From Rhodoferax sp. (GTDB lineage Bacteria > Pseudomonadota > Gammaproteobacteria > Burkholderiales > Burkholderiaceae_C), in the NCBI GenBank assembly GCA_030683195.1, contig JAUXQA010000040.1, positions 1 to 10,458 of the forward strand: DNA of 10,458 nucleotides, given 5' to 3'. A program made the translations under genes and the position numbers. Within the stretch, counting starts at the first letter, position 1; each line of letters begins with the position of its first letter. Shown in pieces: positions 8,101 to 10,458 of this stretch. The notes below the pieces were generated by a model, which saw only the letters and a list, made by a program, of their open reading frames with translations, made no database searches and was not told where the DNA came from.

Positions 8101-8544
8101 TCAACGCCCGTTGATCGCCAGCAACTCCACTTCAAACAGCAGCGTGGCATTGGGTGGAATCACCCCGCCTGCGCCGCGAGTGCCATAGGCAATGGCGGCG
8201 GGGCAGGTGAGCTTGGCCTTGCCGCCCACTTTCATGCGCTGCACGCCTTCTGTCCAGCATTTGATGACGCCGCTCAAGGGGAATTCAATGGCTTCATTGC
8301 GCTTATAGGAGCTGTCGAACTCCTTGCCATCCGGAAACGTACCGCGGTAGTGCACCTTGACCTTGTCGCTGGCCGTTGGGCTGGCACCCGTGCCGTCCTT
8401 GAGCGAGAGGTACACCAAGCCACTGGGGGTGAGCACCGCACCGGCTTCTTTTGCGGCAGCGGTGGTTACAGCGTCTTGCGCCCAGGTGGTTGACAAGGCA
8501 GTCAGGGAGAGAAGCAGGGCAGCGATGCGTTTGGCTTGTTTCAT
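8101..8544 (-). CDS. Exported FKBP-type peptidyl-prolyl cis-trans isomerase
   Basis: This 147-residue protein should speed proline isomerisation during folding of exported proteins. Residues 1-22 look like a Sec signal peptide (MKQAKR, then a leucine/alanine core, TWA before Gln23), with no lipobox, so a soluble periplasmic enzyme is expected. The FKBP domain follows a short linker: VKVHYRGT (Tyr66), GKEFDSS (Phe76, Asp77), CWTEGVQ (Trp97), AYG (Tyr120) and LLFEVELL (Phe137). These match the FKBP12 pocket residues Y26, F36, D37, W59, Y82 and F99. The N-terminal dimerisation region of FkpA or Mip is absent. The open frame continues upstream to 8682, but ATG 8544 places the signal peptide at the N-terminus. 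Its stop codon directly abuts that of the convergent histidine kinase, with no base between. Confidence 0.93.
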   Translation of the reverse strand: MKQAKRIAALLLSLTALSTTWAQDAVTTAAAKEAGAVLTPSGLVYLSLKDGTGASPTASDKVKVHYRGTFPDGKEFDSSYKRNEAIEFPLSGVIKCWTEGVQRMKVGGKAKLTCPAAIAYGTRGAGGVIPPNATLLFEVELLAINGR

Positions 8545-8563
8545 GGGTTGGGGTGTAAGAGGT

Positions 8564-8666
8564 TGCACAAGCGTGCATTGTCGCAGCGGTGCATGCCATG
8601 GACGGTGCCGCTGAACCAGCGCCTCGCCTGTGCTCCAATGGCAGGTCGAATTGACCTTGATATAAA
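8564..8666. promoter_or_regulatory. Inverted repeats in the divergent fkbp / HD-GYP intergenic region
   Basis: The 139 nt between the isomerase and the second HD-GYP gene must carry both promoters. Visible structure: TGCAC-AAGC-GTGCA (8564-8577); CAGCGG (8584-8589) facing CCGCTG (8608-8613); and AGGTC-GAATT-GACCT (8643-8657), four bases before TATAAA (8661-8666), a possible -10 for the rightward gene. No convincing -35 at normal spacing was found. The regulatory role is inference and any repeat could be chance. Confidence 0.3.
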
Positions 8667-8669
8667 AAT

Positions 8670-8673
8670 GGAG
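8670..8673 (+). promoter_or_regulatory. Ribosome binding site supporting a GTG start
   Basis: GGAG lies 10 nt before GTG 8684. An in-frame TAA at 8663-8665 blocks any earlier start, and no in-frame ATG occurs until well inside the sensor domain, so GTG 8684 is the only reasonable start for the downstream HD-GYP gene. Confidence 0.6.
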
Positions 8674-8683
8674 CGAACCCATC

Positions 8684-9835
8684 GTGGCTACCCAGCAGTC
8701 CGGCAGCGTTGAGCCGGCGTTCTCCGGGATTCAATCGTCTGCCCAGAACCTCTCAGACCAGCTCAAGATCGTTCTGGGTCTGATCTCCTCGCGTTATCCG
8801 TTCATTGACAGGGTGGCCGTGGCGCTGTACGACCCGGCCACTGACCTGATCAAAACCTTCGTGAGCAGCAACCGGGATGGATCGGCTCTGCAGTGTTATG
8901 AGGTGCCCCTGGCTGAGGTGCCCTCCCTGGCAGAAATGGCTCGGTCGCGCCAGCGGCGGCTGGTGGGCGAGATTGACCAGACTTTTCTGGCGCAAAGCGA
9001 ACACACACTCTGGCTGAAGGCCCAAAACTACCACTCCAGCTACACCACGCCTATTTTTCAAGGCGAAGAGTTGGCCGCTTTCCTGTTTTTTGACTCCCAT
9101 CAGCCGCACGCGTTCAGCGAGGAGGTGGCGGTGTTTCTGGACTCCTTTTCGGACCTGATTGCGCAACTGTTCCTGATGCAGCAGCGCCTGGCCCATGGTA
9201 TGGCCAGCACGATTCAGCTAGCGGTTGACTTGGCCCGCGTGCGGGACTTCGAGACCGGCCAGCACCTGGAGCGCATTGCCTACTTCTCGCGCATCATGGC
9301 CCGTGCGCTGGCCAAGAAGAAGGGCCTGACCGACGAGTACATTGAGTACCTCCAGCTGTTTGCCCCGTTGCATGACATCGGCAAAGTGGGCATCCCGGAC
9401 CATGTGCTTCTGAAGCCGGGCCGGCTGGACGAACAAGAGTACGAGGTGATGAAGCGCCACGTCACCATTGGCGAAAACATCATTGACCGGATTGGCCGTG
9501 ACATGGGCTTGCAGACCAGCCTGCCCAACCGCATCATGCGCAACATCGTGGCCACCCACCATGAGCGCGGTGATGGTTCAGGCTATCCCCGAGGCTTGAC
9601 CATGGACCAAATTCCCTTGGAGGGGCGCATTGTGGCCGTAGCCGATGTTTACGATGCGCTGACCAATCGCCGGGCTTACAAGGCGCCGTGGAGCGAGGCG
9701 GAGGTGGAGGCCGAAATGCAGCGCCAGGCGCTGATCGGCCAGCTCGATGGGGAATGCGTCGAGGCGCTGATGGCCGCCCGCGAGGCGCGCGCCGCCATCA
9801 AGCTGCGCTTTGCCGACGACCACGGACCGTCCTGA
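8684..9835 (+). CDS. GAF-like sensor plus HD-GYP cyclic-di-GMP phosphodiesterase (second copy)
   Basis: This 383-residue protein has the same architecture as the HD-GYP protein at 3348-4526 and, aligned by eye, is roughly 60% identical over most of its length, including the N-terminal sensor (ISSRYP, IDRVA, KTFVSSNRD, FLFFDS). The catalytic set is complete: Glu190 and His194 in ETGQH, His230-Asp231 in HDIGKVGIPD, His259, and HHERGDGSGYP at 292-302. It should therefore hydrolyse cyclic-di-GMP in the cytosol. The main length difference is a two-residue insertion before IMRNI. The start is GTG, supported by GGAG upstream. The copies are separated by the hybrid kinase and the isomerase gene, so this is either an old local duplication with later insertion or two independently kept paralogues. 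Sequence differences lie mainly in the GAF-like part, which may give different inputs. Confidence 0.95.
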   Translation: MATQQSGSVEPAFSGIQSSAQNLSDQLKIVLGLISSRYPFIDRVAVALYDPATDLIKTFVSSNRDGSALQCYEVPLAEVPSLAEMARSRQRRLVGEIDQTFLAQSEHTLWLKAQNYHSSYTTPIFQGEELAAFLFFDSHQPHAFSEEVAVFLDSFSDLIAQLFLMQQRLAHGMASTIQLAVDLARVRDFETGQHLERIAYFSRIMARALAKKKGLTDEYIEYLQLFAPLHDIGKVGIPDHVLLKPGRLDEQEYEVMKRHVTIGENIIDRIGRDMGLQTSLPNRIMRNIVATHHERGDGSGYPRGLTMDQIPLEGRIVAVADVYDALTNRRAYKAPWSEAEVEAEMQRQALIGQLDGECVEALMAAREARAAIKLRFADDHGPS

Positions 9836-9848
9836 GGCAGGCGGGAAC

Positions 9849-10458
9849 TCAGTAACCGAACAGGCTTTTGTAGCTGTCCGTGGCCCAGCCAATATCCCGG
9901 GCGAACAAGTCCGGGTTGCGGTCGTTGTAGTCGATTTGCACCTGCTCGATCAGGTCCTGGTTGAACCGGTACTTGAAGTCCACCATGATGGCCTCGCGCG
10001 GGTCGCCGTTGACCAGCATGAAGCACAGGTTGTCGGGCAAGATGGGCGTCATTTCCTGATTTTTGGACAAGGACGTGATGTGCTGGGCAGCCATGCGACC
10101 GTGCCATATCGCCACGTGGCCGGCCTTGGGGTAGTGCCCGAAGAGGGGAGATACCGCACCGACTGCATCGCCAATGACAAAGACGCTGGTGTCGCCACGG
10201 GCGTGCAAAAACACCTCGTCCACATCGGCAAAACCATTGACCGGTTTGCCCCCTGCGTCCATCTTCACCAAGTCCGCCATGCGGCACAGCATGCCGGCCT
10301 GGTGTGGCGCCATCAGGATGGCATCGTCAAACTTGAACTCGCCCACGGCAGTGACCACGCGCTTGTTGAACGGGTCGACTTCCTTGATCTTGGCATTGGG
10401 GACATACGTGATCTGGTCCTTGTACAACTCCTCAAAGGCGCGCTTGAAGCCTGCGCCG
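9849..10458 (-). CDS. FAD-dependent oxidoreductase, sulfide dehydrogenase/SQR-like (N-terminal part outside window)
   Basis: Only the C-terminal 203 residues are visible; the frame runs off the right edge. The segment resembles the flavin-binding half of FccB/SQR-type pyridine nucleotide-disulfide oxidoreductases. It has YVPNAKIKEVDPFNK (a strand before the second dinucleotide region), ILMAPHQAG, and VFVIGDAVG, the conserved Gly-Asp that contacts FAD. Then comes GHYPKAGHVAIWHGRMAAQHI and a C-terminal domain ending in KSLFGY. In FccB the region before GDA carries a GWCPVD-type cysteine; here the matching stretch reads GFADVD, with no cysteine, and the only cysteines visible are in MLCRMA and NLCFML. 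It may therefore not act on sulfide in the classic way. The N-terminal Rossmann motif and other redox cysteines cannot be checked. Only 13 nt separate it from the convergent HD-GYP gene. Superfamily is fairly sure; substrate unknown. Confidence 0.75.
   Translation of the reverse strand, partial: GAGFKRAFEELYKDQITYVPNAKIKEVDPFNKRVVTAVGEFKFDDAILMAPHQAGMLCRMADLVKMDAGGKPVNGFADVDEVFLHARGDTSVFVIGDAVGAVSPLFGHYPKAGHVAIWHGRMAAQHITSLSKNQEMTPILPDNLCFMLVNGDPREAIMVDFKYRFNQDLIEQVQIDYNDRNPDLFARDIGWATDSYKSLFGY

Noticed and set aside
8545..8682. Longer isomerase frame starting at 8682
   Set aside because: It would bury a clear signal peptide 46 residues inside the protein and spans the divergent promoter region.
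8668..8712. 14-codon upstream ORF (ATG 8668) overlapping the GTG start of the second HD-GYP gene
   Set aside because: It has no ribosome site of its own and no conserved features; its ATG simply overlaps the GGAG element.

Overview
The window is dense, GC-rich (by eye about 60%) bacterial chromosome with short intergenic gaps. Gene content, protein flavour and a short AT-rich repeat inside one gene suggest a betaproteobacterium of the Comamonadaceae (Rhodoferax/Polaromonas-like). That placement is inference, because no rRNA or other marker gene is present. I see no tRNA, rRNA, CRISPR array, transposase or phage gene.

Layout, left to right: (1) the 3' end of an organic hydroperoxide resistance gene (ohr), closed by a strong hairpin terminator; (2) a DUF2855 protein; (3) a short stand-alone BLUF blue-light photoreceptor with all its flavin-pocket residues; (4) a SrkA/YihE-type stress-response kinase carrying an in-frame AT-rich insert that looks like a dispersed repeat; (5) a GAF plus HD-GYP cyclic-di-GMP phosphodiesterase; (6) 28 nt downstream, a 1181-residue soluble hybrid histidine kinase (GAF-PAS-PAS-HisKA-HATPase-REC-REC-Hpt); (7) on the minus strand, ending exactly where the kinase ends, a small exported FKBP-type peptidyl-prolyl isomerase; (8) a second GAF plus HD-GYP protein, a clear paralogue of the first; (9) on the minus strand and running off the right edge, the C-terminal part of an FAD-dependent oxidoreductase of the sulfide dehydrogenase/SQR-like superfamily.

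Genes 2 to 6 all read rightwards with gaps of 28 to 92 nt, so some may be co-transcribed. The most coherent theme is signalling: a light sensor, two phosphodiesterases that should degrade cyclic-di-GMP, and a phosphorelay kinase with its own Hpt but no adjacent output regulator. Ohr, SrkA and the FKBP fit a stress and protein-quality theme. Whether the BLUF protein feeds the HD-GYP enzymes or the kinase is a hypothesis from proximity only. Each family is known; what may be undescribed is the grouping of a stand-alone BLUF protein, paired HD-GYP paralogues and a multi-step kinase.
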